The notes: generated by a model not told the origin, from the sequence alone. A stretch of DNA of 64,000 nt from Streptomyces sp. CG1 (GCF_041080625.1 NZ_CP163518.1:8425501-8489500); one strand, 5' to 3'. Counted from the first letter of the stretch, positions 15,345 to 24,252 are shown. Numbers and translations: made by a program.

Positions 15345-16970
15345 TCAGCCCTTGAGCTGCTCGTACGCCGGCAGGGTGAGGAAGTCGGCGTAGTTCTCGT
15401 CCAGGGAGACCCGCAGCAGCAGGTCGTGGGCCTCCTGCCAGTGGCCGGCGGCGAAGGCCTGCTCGCCGATCTCCTGGCGGATGTTGGACAGTTCCTCGGC
15501 GGCGACCTTGCGGGCCAGTTCCGGCGTGGCCTTGTCGCCGTTCTCGAACTCGACCCCCGCGTTGATCCACTGCCAGATCTGCGAGCGGGAGATCTCCGCG
15601 GTGGCCGCGTCCTCCATCAGGTTGAAGATGGCGACCGCGCCGAGCCCGCGCAGCCAGGCTTCGATGTACCGGATGCCGACCTGGACGGCGTTGACGAGAC
15701 CGTGGTACGTCGGCTTCGCGTGCAGCGAGTCGATCGCGATGAGGTCGGCCGCCTCGACGTGGACGTCCTCGCGCAGCCGGTCCTTCTGGTTCGGCTTGTC
15801 GCCGAGGACCTTGTCGAAGGACTCCATGGCGATCGGGACGAGGTCGGGGTGGGCGACCCAGGAGCCGTCGAAACCGTCGTTCGCCTCGCGGTCCTTGTCG
15901 GCGCGGACCTTCTCGAAGGCCACCTTGTTGACCTCGGCGTCCCTGCGGGACGGGATGAAGGCCGCCATGCCGCCGATCGCGTGCGCGCCGCGCTTGTGGC
16001 AGGTGCGGACGAGGAGTTCGGTGTACGCCCGCATGAACGGGGCCGTCATCGTGACCGCGTTGCGGTCCGGCAGGACGAACCTGGCGCCGCCGTCACGGAA
16101 GTTCTTGACGATGGAGAACAGGTAGTCCCAGCGGCCGGCGTTCAACCCGGCGGCGTGGTCGCGGAGTTCGTAGAGGATCTCCTCCATCTCGTACGCGGCC
16201 GTGATCGTCTCGATCAGGACGGTGGCGCGGACGGTGCCCTGCGGGAGGCCGACGTAGTCCTGCGCGAACACGAACACGTCGTTCCACAGCCGCGCCTCGA
16301 GGTGCGACTCGGTCTTCGGCAGGTAGAAGTACGGGCCCTTGCCGAGGTCCAGCAGCCGCTGGGCGTTGTGGAAGAAGTAGAGGCCGAAGTCGACGAAGGC
16401 ACCGGGGACCGGTGTGCCGTCGGCGTCGACGAGGTGCCGCTCGTTCAGGTGCCAGCCGCGCGGCCGCATGACGACCGTCGCCAGCTCCTCGTTCGGGCGC
16501 AGGGCGTACGACTTCCCGGAACCCGGGTCGGTGAAGTCGATGTTCCGGGTGTAGGCGTCGGTCAGGTTGACCTGGCCGAGGATCACGTTCTCCCAGGTCG
16601 GCGCGGAGGCGTCCTCGAAGTCGGCGAGCCAGACCTTCGCGCCCGAGTTCAGCGCGTTGATGGTCATCTTGCGGTCGGTGGGGCCGGTGATCTCGACCCG
16701 GCGGTCGTTCAGCGCGGCCGGGGCCGGGGCGACCTTCCAGGAGTCGTCCGCGCGGACGGCGGCCGTCTCGGGGAGGAAGTCGAGCGTGGAGGTGCGGGCG
16801 ATCTCGGCGCGGCGCTCGGCCCGGCGGGCGAGGAGTTCGTCACGGCGCGGGGTGAACCGTCGGTGCAGCTCCGCCACGAAGGCGAGCGCCGCGTCCGTGA
16901 GGACCTCTTCCTGCCGGGGCAGGGGCTCGGCGTCGACGATGGCCAGCGGGGACGGCGCTGGTGCGGACAT
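15345..16970 (-). CDS. aceB: Malate synthase A
   Basis: A 541-residue enzyme condensing glyoxylate with acetyl-CoA to malate. [20 protein letters not shown] and [13 protein letters not shown] (about 95-126) form the signature region. [37 protein letters not shown] (active-site Glu strand) and NVDYIF-like [13 protein letters not shown] follow, then MGGMAAFIP as [10 protein letters not shown], typical of the A isoform. In this location it serves glyoxylate released from allantoin as well as C2 growth. Upstream (17053-17088) are two 15-bp boxes 21 bp apart that match those between allR and allB, so I infer control by the IclR regulator encoded nearby. No isocitrate lyase gene is in the window. 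Confidence 0.95.
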   Translation of the reverse strand: MSAPAPSPLAIVDAEPLPRQEEVLTDAALAFVAELHRRFTPRRDELLARRAERRAEIARTSTLDFLPETAAVRADDSWKVAPAPAALNDRRVEITGPTDRKMTINALNSGAKVWLADFEDASAPTWENVILGQVNLTDAYTRNIDFTDPGSGKSYALRPNEELATVVMRPRGWHLNERHLVDADGTPVPGAFVDFGLYFFHNAQRLLDLGKGPYFYLPKTESHLEARLWNDVFVFAQDYVGLPQGTVRATVLIETITAAYEMEEILYELRDHAAGLNAGRWDYLFSIVKNFRDGGARFVLPDRNAVTMTAPFMRAYTELLVRTCHKRGAHAIGGMAAFIPSRRDAEVNKVAFEKVRADKDREANDGFDGSWVAHPDLVPIAMESFDKVLGDKPNQKDRLREDVHVEAADLIAIDSLHAKPTYHGLVNAVQVGIRYIEAWLRGLGAVAIFNLMEDAATAEISRSQIWQWINAGVEFENGDKATPELARKVAAEELSNIRQEIGEQAFAAGHWQEAHDLLLRVSLDENYADFLTLPAYEQLKG

Positions 16971-17052
16971 GAGCTGTCACTTCCTTCAGCGGTGGCACCG
17001 GGTGCCTAGTGGCACGAATAGGGCAAACAGCGCCGACTGTGCGGGCAGGCGC

Positions 17053-17088
17053 TTCTGAACAGTGGATAGTAGTTTTCTCATTGTGGAA
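17053..17088. promoter_or_regulatory. Paired IclR-type boxes upstream of aceB
   Basis: TTCTGAACAGTGGAT (17053-17067) and TTTCTCATTGTGGAA (17074-17088), spaced exactly 21 bp start to start. The second shares 12 of 15 bases with TTCCGCTTTGTGGAA at 19355. The same two-box, 21-bp architecture occurs between allR and allB. The inner edge is 83 bases from the aceB start. Confidence 0.6.
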
Positions 17089-17154
17089 CTTCAATGGTTT
17101 GTTGATGTCGAGATTCTCTGAGTCGAGGCAAGGTGGCGCCCAGTGCCACCCTCT

Positions 17155-17757
17155 TCACTCAAGGTGGCGTAGGTCGGCCTCGGTGTCGATGTCATACGGT
17201 GCGGCCACGTCCGCGCACTCCACGAGCCGGATCTGAGCCGCGTGCTCCTTCAGATAGGCGCGGGCGCCACGATCCCCGGTGGCGGTCGCCGCGATGTCCG
17301 CCCAGTGGGCCGCGCCGAACAGCACCGGATGCCCGCGCGTGCCGTCGTAGGCGGCCGAGACCAGCGATTTCTCGTCCTCGTAGGCGCCGAGTACCCGCGC
17401 CACGGCCGCCGGCCCGATGCCCGGCTGGTCGACGAGGCTCACCAGGGCCGCGCGCGCCCCCGTACCGGCGAGCGAGGCCAGTCCGGCCCGCAGTGAGGAA
17501 CCCATACCCTCGGCCCAGTCGGGGTTGTCCACGAGCACACAGCCGTTCAGGTCGGCCCGCGCCCGCACGTCGTCCGCCCGGGCGCCCAGCACGACGTGCA
17601 CCCGCGTGCACCCGGCCGCGCGCAGCACCTCCACCGCATGCTCGACCAGCGGCCGCCCCCGGTGCGTCAGCAGCGCCTTGGGCCGCCCGCCGAGCCGTCT
17701 GCCCCCGCCCGCGGCGAGCAGCAGCCCGGCGACCTCTTCATGGTGGTTCTGCGTCAT
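17155..17757 (-). CDS. MobA-like nucleotidyltransferase (molybdenum cofactor cytidylyl/guanylyltransferase family)
   Basis: A 200-residue NTP-transferase. VAGLLLAAGGGRRLGGRPKALL (about 9-30) is the nucleotide-binding P-loop-like motif with the conserved Lys. LVEHAVEVLRAAG, VLVDNPDWAEGMGSSLRAGL and LVSLVDQPGIGPAAV (metal/nucleotide Asp) complete the pattern, and GHPVLFGAAHW is typical of MocA/MobA-like enzymes. These add CMP or GMP to molybdopterin. In a purine-degradation neighbourhood the obvious client is xanthine dehydrogenase, but its genes are not here, so this link is inference. It lies upstream of aceB on the same strand. Confidence 0.82.
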   Translation of the reverse strand: MTQNHHEEVAGLLLAAGGGRRLGGRPKALLTHRGRPLVEHAVEVLRAAGCTRVHVVLGARADDVRARADLNGCVLVDNPDWAEGMGSSLRAGLASLAGTGARAALVSLVDQPGIGPAAVARVLGAYEDEKSLVSAAYDGTRGHPVLFGAAHWADIAATATGDRGARAYLKEHAAQIRLVECADVAAPYDIDTEADLRHLE

Positions 17758-17886
17758 GCGTCCTGCATACCTGACGAAGGGCGGGGCGGCTGGTTCCCTT
17801 GGGCTGAATTTCGGTCCGCGCTGTGGCGCTCCCGGACGCGGTGGCGTTTACTGGCCCGCGCACGACGGCGTGTGAGGGGGAGGGCT

Positions 17887-18201
17887 GTGTTGCGGAGCTT
17901 GGGGCAGAGACCGGTGACCGGCAGCTACGAGGACCCGAGAGTGGCGGAACTGCGGACCGCGGTGTCCCGGCTGCGCCGCGAACTGGCCGCGCTCCCGTCC
18001 GAGTTCCCCGACCGCGTCATCGCCGAGGACGAACTGGCGGCGCTGGCGGCGATGGTCTCGGGCGGTTCCCCGGAGACTCCGCGTCTGCGCAGTTCCCTGT
18101 TACTGATCGCGGGGGCGATCGGCTCGGTGAGTGCGCTGTCGAGGGGCCTCAAGGGCGTACGTGAGGCGGTGGATCTCTTCGGCGAACCGCCGCGAACTTG
18201 A
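17887..18201 (+). CDS. DUF5955-type small protein with a TTA codon
   Basis: A 104-residue protein of a Streptomyces-specific family, I believe DUF5955. It begins VLRSLGQRPVTGSYEDPRV. A predicted long helix VAELRTAVSRLRRELAALPSEF is followed by AEDELAALAAMVSGG and a hydrophobic segment RSSLLLIAGAIGSVSALS. The start GTG at 17887 has a GGGGGAGGG Shine-Dalgarno just upstream. Codon 72 (18100) is TTA, suggesting dependence on bldA. The role is unknown. It is transcribed opposite to both neighbours and is separated from allR by 256 bases with nothing recognisable. Confidence 0.7.
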   Translation: MLRSLGQRPVTGSYEDPRVAELRTAVSRLRRELAALPSEFPDRVIAEDELAALAAMVSGGSPETPRLRSSLLLIAGAIGSVSALSRGLKGVREAVDLFGEPPRT

Positions 18202-18457
18202 AGGCGTGGGGTGCGTCGGCCCACCCGGGGTCTGTCCGGCGGATCCTGCCGCGGACGCGGCGGCCGGAACGCCCTCCCCCACTGCCTCAAGGGTATGGGG
18301 GCACCCCAGCGGCGTTGTCGTCGGCTGCCGACTCCCGCACGCTCGGCTGTGCTCGCGCGGGAGGGGCCCCATCGCCCCCGCTCACCTGTGCGGCGACCCC
18401 GCGTGGGCGCGACAGCCCCGACGCGTACACGCCGGCAAACGATCGCGCCCCGAGCTC

Positions 18458-19252
18458 TCAGGCTCCTGAACTGGCCAACGCCTGGGACAACTCAAGGGCG
18501 ATCTGCTGCAACACCGGCACGATCTTGTCGGTCGCGGCTTCGGTGACCCGTCCGGCAGGCCCGGAGATCGAAATCGCCGCAGCCGTCGGAGACTCGGGCA
18601 CGGACACCGCGAGGCACCGCACCCCGATCTCCTGCTCGTTGTCGTCGACGGCGTACCCGGTGCGTCGCACATCCTCCAGCGCCGCCAGGAACCCCTCAGG
18701 CGTGGTGATGGTCTTCTCCGTGGCCGCAGGCATCCCGGTACGCGCCAGCAACGCCCGCACGTCGTCGTCCGGCACCCCGGCGAGCAGTGCCTTTCCGACG
18801 CCGGTGGAGTGAGGAAGCACCCGGCGGCCCACTTCCGTGAACATCCGCATCGAGTGCTTCGACGGCACCTGCGCCACGTACACGATCTCGTCGCCGTCGA
18901 GCAGCGCCATGTTCGCGGTCTCGCCGGTCTCCTCTACCAGCCGGGCGAGATACGGCCGCGCCCATGTGCCGAGCAGCCGGGACGCCGACTCGCCGAGCCG
19001 GATGAGCCGGGGGCCGAGCGCGTACCGCCGGTTCGGCTGCTGACGGACGTAGCCGCAGGCGACCAGCGTGCGCATCAGTCGGTGGATGGTCGGCAGCGGC
19101 AGCCCGCTGGTCGCGGACAGCTCGCTCAGGCCGACCTCGCCACCCGCGTCCGCCATGCGCTCGAGCAGGTCGAAGGCGCGCTCCAGGGACTGGACACCGC
19201 CCCCGGCGGAGGGCTTGGCGGAGTCGGTGGTGCTGGCGCTGGACGTCGGCAC
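18458..19252 (-). CDS. allR: IclR-family regulator of allantoin catabolism (AllR type)
   Basis: A 264-residue regulator. Winged helix: GGVQSLERAFDLLERMAD, VGLSELSATSGLPLPTIHRL, MRTLVACGYVRQQPNRRYALG. The effector domain has ANMALLDGDEIVYVAQVPS, LPHSTGVGKALLAGVPDDDV and YAVDDNEQEIGVRCLAVSV, the standard IclR ligand-pocket blocks. In S. coelicolor the IclR protein next to allantoinase (AllR) represses the allantoin genes and responds to a pathway intermediate; this gene has the same position and orientation. Two 15-bp boxes lie 82-117 bases upstream of its start, almost exactly the same distance as the matching boxes upstream of aceB. Confidence 0.9.
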   Translation of the reverse strand: MPTSSASTTDSAKPSAGGGVQSLERAFDLLERMADAGGEVGLSELSATSGLPLPTIHRLMRTLVACGYVRQQPNRRYALGPRLIRLGESASRLLGTWARPYLARLVEETGETANMALLDGDEIVYVAQVPSKHSMRMFTEVGRRVLPHSTGVGKALLAGVPDDDVRALLARTGMPAATEKTITTPEGFLAALEDVRRTGYAVDDNEQEIGVRCLAVSVPESPTAAAISISGPAGRVTEAATDKIVPVLQQIALELSQALASSGA

Positions 19253-19333
19253 GGCGCGTTCCTTTCGGGGGCTGGCAGGAGTTGCAGAAGCCTACCCGGC
19301 AGTCGGTTGACTCCCTGCTTGTACGTAGCTACG

Positions 19334-19369
19334 TTCTGCTTGCTGGAATTCTAATTCCGCTTTGTGGAA
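19334..19369. promoter_or_regulatory. Paired IclR-type boxes between allR and allB
   Basis: TTCTGCTTGCTGGAA (19334-19348) and TTCCGCTTTGTGGAA (19355-19369), spaced exactly 21 bp and sharing 12 of 15 bases. The second is a near-perfect palindrome (TTCCRC-N3-GYGGAA). Another inverted repeat, GGAATT-CT-AATTCC (19345-19358), bridges them. The likely ligand is the IclR protein encoded alongside. Confidence 0.65.
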
Positions 19370-19446
19370 ACGTCCAGAGTGGATGCGGGGTGCAGGCTGT
19401 CCAGCAGTGTGCCCCTTGACGGCGGAGAAGTGGGAGTGAAGACTCC

Positions 19447-19463
19447 TTCAACAGAACGTTGAA
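19447..19463. promoter_or_regulatory. Perfect inverted repeat upstream of allB
   Basis: TTCAAC-AGAAC-GTTGAA, 65 bases before the allB start. It differs from the paired 15-bp boxes, so it may be a second site for the IclR protein or a site for another regulator. Confidence 0.45.
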
Positions 19464-19500
19464 ATCCGTTACGTGGGTGTAAATCCCGTTTCTGGGGCGT
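19462..19500 (+). promoter_or_regulatory. Imperfect direct repeat with a GlnR-like site, allB promoter
   Basis: AAATCCGTTACGTGGGTGT is followed immediately by AAATCCCGTTTCTGGGGCGT. Inside is GTTAC-GTGGGT-GTAAA (19468-19483), close to the GlnR element gTnAc-n6-GaAAc. Nitrogen control of an allantoin gene would make sense, but this rests on a single half-site match. Confidence 0.35.
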
Positions 19501-19527
19501 AAAACGGCGGTACAGAGAGGGGTTCGG

Positions 19528-20865
19528 GTGTCCGACGCTGAACTGGTCCTGCGCTCGACGCGTGTCATCACTCCGGAAGGGACGCGGGCCGCCTCGGTCG
19601 CCGTGTCGGCCGGGAAGATCACGGCCGTCCTGCCGTACGACACGGAGATCCCGGCCGGCGCACGGCTGGAGGACTTCGGCGACCACGTCCTGCTGCCCGG
19701 CCTGGTCGACACCCATGTGCACGTCAACGACCCGGGCCGCACCGAGTGGGAGGGCTTCTGGACCGCCACCCGCGCGGCGGCGGCCGGCGGCATCACCACG
19801 CTGATCGACATGCCGCTCAACTCCCTCCCGCCGACCACCACGGTCGCGAACCTGCGGGTCAAGCAGCAGGTCGCGGCCGACAAGGCGCACATCGACGTCG
19901 GCTTCTGGGGCGGCGCCCTGCCCGACAACGTCAAGGACCTGCGCCCGCTGCACGACGCCGGCGTCTTCGGCTTCAAGGCGTTCCTGTCCCCGTCCGGCGT
20001 GGACGAGTTCCCGCACCTGGACCAGGACCGGCTCGCCCAGTCCCTGGCGGAGATCGCCGGCTTCGGCGGCCTGCTGATCGTGCACGCCGAGGACCCGCAC
20101 CACCTGGCCGCCGCCCCGCAGCACGGCGGCCCCAAGTATGCCGACTTCCTCGCCTCCCGCCCGCGCGACGCCGAGGACACGGCCATCGCGAACCTCATCG
20201 CGCAGGCCAAGCGGCTCCGTGCGCGCGTGCACGTCCTGCATCTGTCCTCCAGCGACGCGCTGCCGCTGATCCGCGCCGCCCGCGCCGAGGGTGTCCAGAT
20301 CACCGTGGAGACCTGCCCGCACTACCTCACCCTCACCGCCGAGGAAGTCCCGGACGGCGCCAGCGAGTTCAAGTGCTGCCCGCCCATCCGCGAGGCCGCC
20401 AACCAGGACCTGCTCTGGGAGGCGCTGGCCGACGGCACCATCGACTGTGTCGTCACCGACCACTCGCCCTCCACCGCCGACCTGAAGACCGCCGACTTCG
20501 CCACCGCCTGGGGCGGCATCTCCGGTCTCCAGCTCAGCCTGTCCGCCGTATGGACCGAGGCACGCGCGCGTGGATACGGCCTGGAGGACATCGTGCGCTG
20601 GATGTCCACGCAGACGGCCGCCCTGGCCGGCCTGCGCGACAAGGGCGCCATCGAGGCCGGCCGCGACGCCGACTTCGCCGTCCTCGCCCCCGACGAGACC
20701 TTCACCGTCGACCCGGCCGGCCTCCAGCACCGCAACCGGGTCACCGCGTACGCCGGCAAGACCCTGTACGGCGTCGTGAAGTCCACCTGGCTGCGCGGCG
20801 AACGCGTCGTCGACGGCGGCGAGTTCACCGAGCCCAAGGGCACGCTGCTCGCCCGCCCCCAGTAA
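19528..20865 (+). CDS. allB: Allantoinase
   Basis: A 445-residue dihydroorotase-like amidohydrolase that opens the hydantoin ring of allantoin to allantoate. Metal ligands are visible: VDTHVHV (H63, H65), the carbamylated lysine in [10 protein letters not shown] (K150), HAEDP and HLSSSDALP for the further His residues, and VVTDHSPS for the Asp. [18 protein letters not shown] is the allantoinase-specific MPLNS loop. The GTG start at 19528 has AGAGAGGGG upstream. It is followed after 54 bases by allantoicase on the same strand, forming the operon. The promoter region carries several candidate operators. Confidence 0.95.
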   Translation: MSDAELVLRSTRVITPEGTRAASVAVSAGKITAVLPYDTEIPAGARLEDFGDHVLLPGLVDTHVHVNDPGRTEWEGFWTATRAAAAGGITTLIDMPLNSLPPTTTVANLRVKQQVAADKAHIDVGFWGGALPDNVKDLRPLHDAGVFGFKAFLSPSGVDEFPHLDQDRLAQSLAEIAGFGGLLIVHAEDPHHLAAAPQHGGPKYADFLASRPRDAEDTAIANLIAQAKRLRARVHVLHLSSSDALPLIRAARAEGVQITVETCPHYLTLTAEEVPDGASEFKCCPPIREAANQDLLWEALADGTIDCVVTDHSPSTADLKTADFATAWGGISGLQLSLSAVWTEARARGYGLEDIVRWMSTQTAALAGLRDKGAIEAGRDADFAVLAPDETFTVDPAGLQHRNRVTAYAGKTLYGVVKSTWLRGERVVDGGEFTEPKGTLLARPQ

Positions 20866-20919
20866 GCCACCCCGGCCACCGGCAACCGGCCGACGCCCAG
20901 AAAGGAACCCCTGATCACC

Positions 20920-22050
20920 GTGACGGCGCTGCATCAATCGAGTTTGGCCAGCTTCACCGGCGACGCGAACCCCTACGGAGGCGGCGACCCGTACGCGGAC
21001 TACCGCACCGCCGACTTCCCCTTCACCCAGTACGCCAACCTCGCCGACCGGCAGCTCGGCGCCGGTGTCATCGCCGCCAACGACGAGTTCTTCGCCCAGC
21101 GCGAGAACCTGCTGGTGCCCGAGCGGGCCGAGTTCGACCCCGAGCACTTCGGGCACAAGGGCAAGATCATGGACGGCTGGGAGACCCGCCGCCGGCGCGG
21201 CGTGTCCGCCGAGCACCCGTGGCCGACCGCGGAGGACCACGACTGGGCGCTGGTCCGCCTCGGCGCGCCCGGCGTCATCCGCGGGATCGTCGTCGACACC
21301 GCCCACTTCCGCGGCAACTACCCGCAGGCCGTCTCCGTCGAGGCCGCCTCGGTACCGGGCTCGCCCTCGCCCGAAGAGCTGCTCTCCGGCGAGGTGAAGT
21401 GGACGACGCTCGTCCCGCGCACCCCGGTCGGCGGCCACGCGGCGAATGGTTTCTCCGTATCGGTCGAGCAGAGCTTCACGCACCTGCGGGTCAACCAGCA
21501 CCCCGATGGCGGCATCGCCCGCCTGCGGGTGTACGGCGAGGTCGTCCCCGACCCCCGGTGGCTGTCGGTCCTGGGCACCTTCGACGTGGTCGCCCTGGAG
21601 AACGGCGGCCGGGTCGAGGACGCCTCCAACCTCTTCTACTCCCCGGCGACCAACACCATCCAGCCGGGCCGCTCCCGCAAGATGGACGACGGCTGGGAGA
21701 CCCGCCGCCGCCGTGACCAGGGCAACGACTGGATCCGCTACCAGCTGGTGGCCCAGGCGCAGATCCGCGCCGTCGAGATCGACACCGCCTATCTGAAGGG
21801 CAACAGCGCGGGCTGGGCCTCGGTCTCCGTCAAGGACGGTGAGAGCGGCGAGTGGACCGAGATCCTCCCGCGCACCCGCCTCCAGCCCGACACCAACCAC
21901 CGCTTCGTCCTCCCGGCCCCGGCCGTGGGCACGCACGCGCGGGTCGACATCTTCCCCGACGGCGGCATCTCCCGCCTGCGCCTGTACGGCTCCCTCACCG
22001 ACCACGGCACGGCAGGCCTCGCGGCCCGGCACCAGGAACTGGGCGGCTGA
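20920..22050 (+). CDS. alc: Allantoicase
   Basis: A 376-residue enzyme that hydrolyses allantoate to ureidoglycolate and urea. It has the two homologous beta-sandwich repeats of the family, each carrying MDGWETRRRR or MDDGWETRRRR (near 86 and 255), an ID/VDTAxxKGN-like motif (VVDTAHFRGNYPQ and IDTAYLKGNSAGW) and an RxNxxPDGGIxRLRxYG block (HLRVNQHPDGGIARLRVYGE and RVDIFPDGGISRLRLYG). Start GTG at 20920 with AAAGGAA upstream. Cotranscribed with allB. No ureidoglycolate lyase or urease gene is in the window, so the final step to glyoxylate must be encoded elsewhere. Confidence 0.95.
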   Translation: MTALHQSSLASFTGDANPYGGGDPYADYRTADFPFTQYANLADRQLGAGVIAANDEFFAQRENLLVPERAEFDPEHFGHKGKIMDGWETRRRRGVSAEHPWPTAEDHDWALVRLGAPGVIRGIVVDTAHFRGNYPQAVSVEAASVPGSPSPEELLSGEVKWTTLVPRTPVGGHAANGFSVSVEQSFTHLRVNQHPDGGIARLRVYGEVVPDPRWLSVLGTFDVVALENGGRVEDASNLFYSPATNTIQPGRSRKMDDGWETRRRRDQGNDWIRYQLVAQAQIRAVEIDTAYLKGNSAGWASVSVKDGESGEWTEILPRTRLQPDTNHRFVLPAPAVGTHARVDIFPDGGISRLRLYGSLTDHGTAGLAARHQELGG

Positions 22051-22065
22051 CCCACCCCGCACGCG

Positions 22066-22105
22066 CGCGGGGCGCCCCGGCCTGGACAGCACCGGGCGCC
22101 CCGCG
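22066..22105 (+). terminator. Terminator of the allB-alc operon
   Basis: CGCGGGGCGCCCCGG, 11-base loop, CCGGGCGCCCCGCG: long GC stem with one bulged base, 15 bases after the alc stop. Confidence 0.75.
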
Positions 22106-22173
22106 TGTCACCCGTACGGACCCGGTTCCCGCCCTCTGGAACTTACGGGTCCGTCTCCCGCGTTCTTTCCCAC

Positions 22174-22989
22174 GTGACCCTTCAGCAAGAGATCGTCGGC
22201 AACGCCATGCAGATGGCGGTCGTCAACCTGCAGATCGGCCAGACCGTGTACTGCGAGGCCGGAAAGTTCCTGTTCAAGACGACGAACGTGACCATGGAGA
22301 CGCGGCTGTCGGGCCCGTCGGGCAACGGCGGCCAGCAGCAGAGCGGCTCAGGCGGCGGCATGGGCGGCATGCTGCGCCAGGCCATGGGCACCGCCATGCA
22401 GGTCGGCCAGCGCATGCTGGCCGGCGAGTCGATGGCGTTCCAGTACTTCACCTCCCAGGGCGGCGAGGGCACGGTCGGCTTCGCCGGCGTGCTCCCCGGC
22501 GAGATGCGAGCCCTGGAACTCGACGGCACGCGCGCCTGGTTCGCCGAGAAGGACGCCTTCGTGGCCGCCGAGTCCACCGTCGACTTCGGTATCGCCTTCG
22601 CCGGCGGCCGCACCGGCATGAGCGGCGGCGAGGGCTTCATCCTGGAGAAATTCACCGGGTACGGCACGGTGATCATCGCCGGCGCGGGCAATTTCATCGA
22701 CCTCAACCCGGCGGACTTCGGCGGCCGCATCGAGGTGGACACGGGCTGCGTGGTCGCCTTCGAGGAGGGCATCCAGTACGGCGTCCAGCGCATCGGCGGC
22801 CTCAACCGCCAGGGGATCATGAACGCCGTGTTCGGCGGCGAGGGCCTGTCCCTGGCCACCCTGGAGGGCAACGGCCGCGTGATCCTGCAGTCCCTCACCA
22901 TCGAGAGCCTCGCCAACGCCCTGAAGAAGGCCCAGGGCGGCGACAAGCAGGGCCCGACCGGCGGACTGTTCTCCACCCACGCCGGATGA
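22174..22989 (+). CDS. AIM24/TIGR00266 family protein
   Basis: About 271 residues from the GTG at 22174 (VTLQQEIVGNAMQMAVVNLQ). The beta-helical AIM24 fold is shown by AGKFLFKTTNVTMETRL, GGEGTVGFAGVLPGEMRALEL, AWFAEKDAFVAAESTVDFGI, GGEGFILEKFTGYGTVIIAG and EVDTGCVVAFEEGIQYGVQ. A glycine-rich loop (SGSGGGMGGML) and MGTAMQVGQRMLAGESMAF sit near residues 50-85. Function in bacteria is unknown; mitochondrial relatives scaffold membrane complexes. The open frame extends to 22105, but that part overlaps the preceding terminator and lacks family similarity. Confidence 0.85.
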   Translation: MTLQQEIVGNAMQMAVVNLQIGQTVYCEAGKFLFKTTNVTMETRLSGPSGNGGQQQSGSGGGMGGMLRQAMGTAMQVGQRMLAGESMAFQYFTSQGGEGTVGFAGVLPGEMRALELDGTRAWFAEKDAFVAAESTVDFGIAFAGGRTGMSGGEGFILEKFTGYGTVIIAGAGNFIDLNPADFGGRIEVDTGCVVAFEEGIQYGVQRIGGLNRQGIMNAVFGGEGLSLATLEGNGRVILQSLTIESLANALKKAQGGDKQGPTGGLFSTHAG

Positions 22990-23001
22990 ACCGATGAGTT
23001 G

Positions 23002-23047
23002 CGGGTGCCCGTGGGGTCTGCACTGATGACCACAGACCCCGCACCCG
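23002..23047 (+). terminator. Hairpin after the AIM24 gene
   Basis: CGGGTGC-cc-GTGGGGTCTG ... CAGACCCC-GCACCCG: two stacked stems with a 12-base loop, lying between two plus-strand genes only 75 bases apart. It may be a terminator or may lie in the leader of the next gene. Confidence 0.55.
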
Positions 23048-23063
23048 GAAGAAGGCACCCACC

Positions 23064-23690
23064 ATGGGCAAGCTCGTCTCCACCATCTTCGTCACCCTCG
23101 ACGGCGTGTACCAGGCGCCCGGCGGCCCCCAGGAGGACACCAGGGGCGGCTTCACCCACGGCGGCTGGAGCTTTGTGTACGGCGACGAGGACTTCGGCCG
23201 CTTCGTCACCGAGGTCTTCGACGGCGTCGGCGCCTTCCTGCTCGGCCGCCGTACGTACGACATCTTCGCCGGCTACTGGCCGAAGGTGACCAACCCGGCC
23301 AACCTGATCGCCGCCCGGCTCAACGCACGCCCGAAGTATGTCGTCTCCTCCACCCTCCAAGCCCCGCAGTGGTCCGGCACCACCGTGATCGGCGGCGACC
23401 TCGCCAAGGAGGTGCAGGCACTGAAGGAGCAGACGGACGGCGAACTCCAGGTCCACGGCAGCGGCGTCCTGGTCCGCTCCTTGATCGACCTCCGGCTCCT
23501 GGACACCCTGCACCTGCTGACGTTCCCGGTCGTCCTCGGCACCGGCCACCGCCTGTTCACCGAGGGCACGGTCCCCACCGGCTTCCGGCACACCGGCGGC
23601 CGCGTCACGGGCGCGGGTGTCTCCATCCAGACGTACGACCTGGCAGGCGACCCCGAGTACGGCTCGTACGAACTCCCCGAGGACGCGTGA
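23064..23690 (+). CDS. Dihydrofolate reductase family (RibD C-terminal-like) protein
   Basis: A 208-residue single-domain protein starting MGKLVSTIFVTLDGVYQAPG. Typical blocks of the RibD_C/DHFR-like fold: FVTLDGVYQAPGGPQ, FDGVGAFLLGRRTYDIFAGYW, KYVVSSTLQAPQW, ELQVHGSGVLVRSLIDLRLLDTL and LTFPVVLGTGHRLF. It should bind NADPH and reduce an unidentified substrate, as it lacks the specific riboflavin-pathway context. It has an AGAAGG Shine-Dalgarno before the ATG at 23064. Such stand-alone members are abundant in Streptomyces. Confidence 0.88.
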   Translation: MGKLVSTIFVTLDGVYQAPGGPQEDTRGGFTHGGWSFVYGDEDFGRFVTEVFDGVGAFLLGRRTYDIFAGYWPKVTNPANLIAARLNARPKYVVSSTLQAPQWSGTTVIGGDLAKEVQALKEQTDGELQVHGSGVLVRSLIDLRLLDTLHLLTFPVVLGTGHRLFTEGTVPTGFRHTGGRVTGAGVSIQTYDLAGDPEYGSYELPEDA

Positions 23691-23856
23691 GTCGCCGCGC
23701 CCCCTGACCGGAGAGCGTCACCGCGCCGATACGTGTGGGGGTCGCGTGGCGGCGCGGGTCGGCAGGTTAATTCCCCGAAAACTCATCGGACTTGACGGGA
23801 AAATCTTCAACTTTGTCGTTGACATGCCAATGTCTACGCGCGTCATCATGGGAGGC

Positions 23857-24252
23857 ATGAGATTCCCCCCACGCGCAACTCGCATCGGCGCCGCAGCCGC
23901 GCTCCTGTCCGCCCTCCTCGTCGGCGGCACCGTCTCCGCCACCACGGCGAACGCCGCGCCCGACTCGGTCGGCAGCATCTGCTACAACGCCCTGCCGTCG
24001 CAGGCTCACGACACCCTGGACCTGATCGCCCAGGGCGGCCCGTACCCGTACTCGCAGGACGGCACCGTCTTCACGAACAAGGAAGGCGTCCTGCCCAGCC
24101 AGTCGAGCGGCTACTACCACGAGTACACGGTGATCACCCCCGGCGCCCCCACCCGCGGTGCCCGACGCATCGTCACCGGTGAGCAGAGCCAGGAGGACTA
24201 CTACACCTCCGACCACTACGCCACGTTCAACCTGATCGACTTCAGCTGCTGA
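23857..24252 (+). CDS. Secreted guanyl-specific ribonuclease, RNase Sa type
   Basis: A 131-residue precursor: signal peptide 1-34 (RFPPRATRIGAAAALLSALL, ending TTANAA) and a 97-residue enzyme very close to RNase Sa. The catalytic residues align: Glu in YYHEYTVITPG (E89 of the precursor, E54 of RNase Sa), Arg in TRGARRIVTG (R100, R65) and His in SDHYATF (H120, H85). The disulfide cysteines C42 and C131 are present. It cleaves extracellular RNA after G. The start could also be the in-frame ATG at 23848 or 23824; a TTGACA lies at 23819. No barstar-like inhibitor gene is adjacent. Confidence 0.92.
   Translation: MRFPPRATRIGAAAALLSALLVGGTVSATTANAAPDSVGSICYNALPSQAHDTLDLIAQGGPYPYSQDGTVFTNKEGVLPSQSSGYYHEYTVITPGAPTRGARRIVTGEQSQEDYYTSDHYATFNLIDFSC

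Noticed and set aside
19351-22092. 913-codon minus-strand frame
   Set aside because: Shadow of allB and alc; no homology-like composition.
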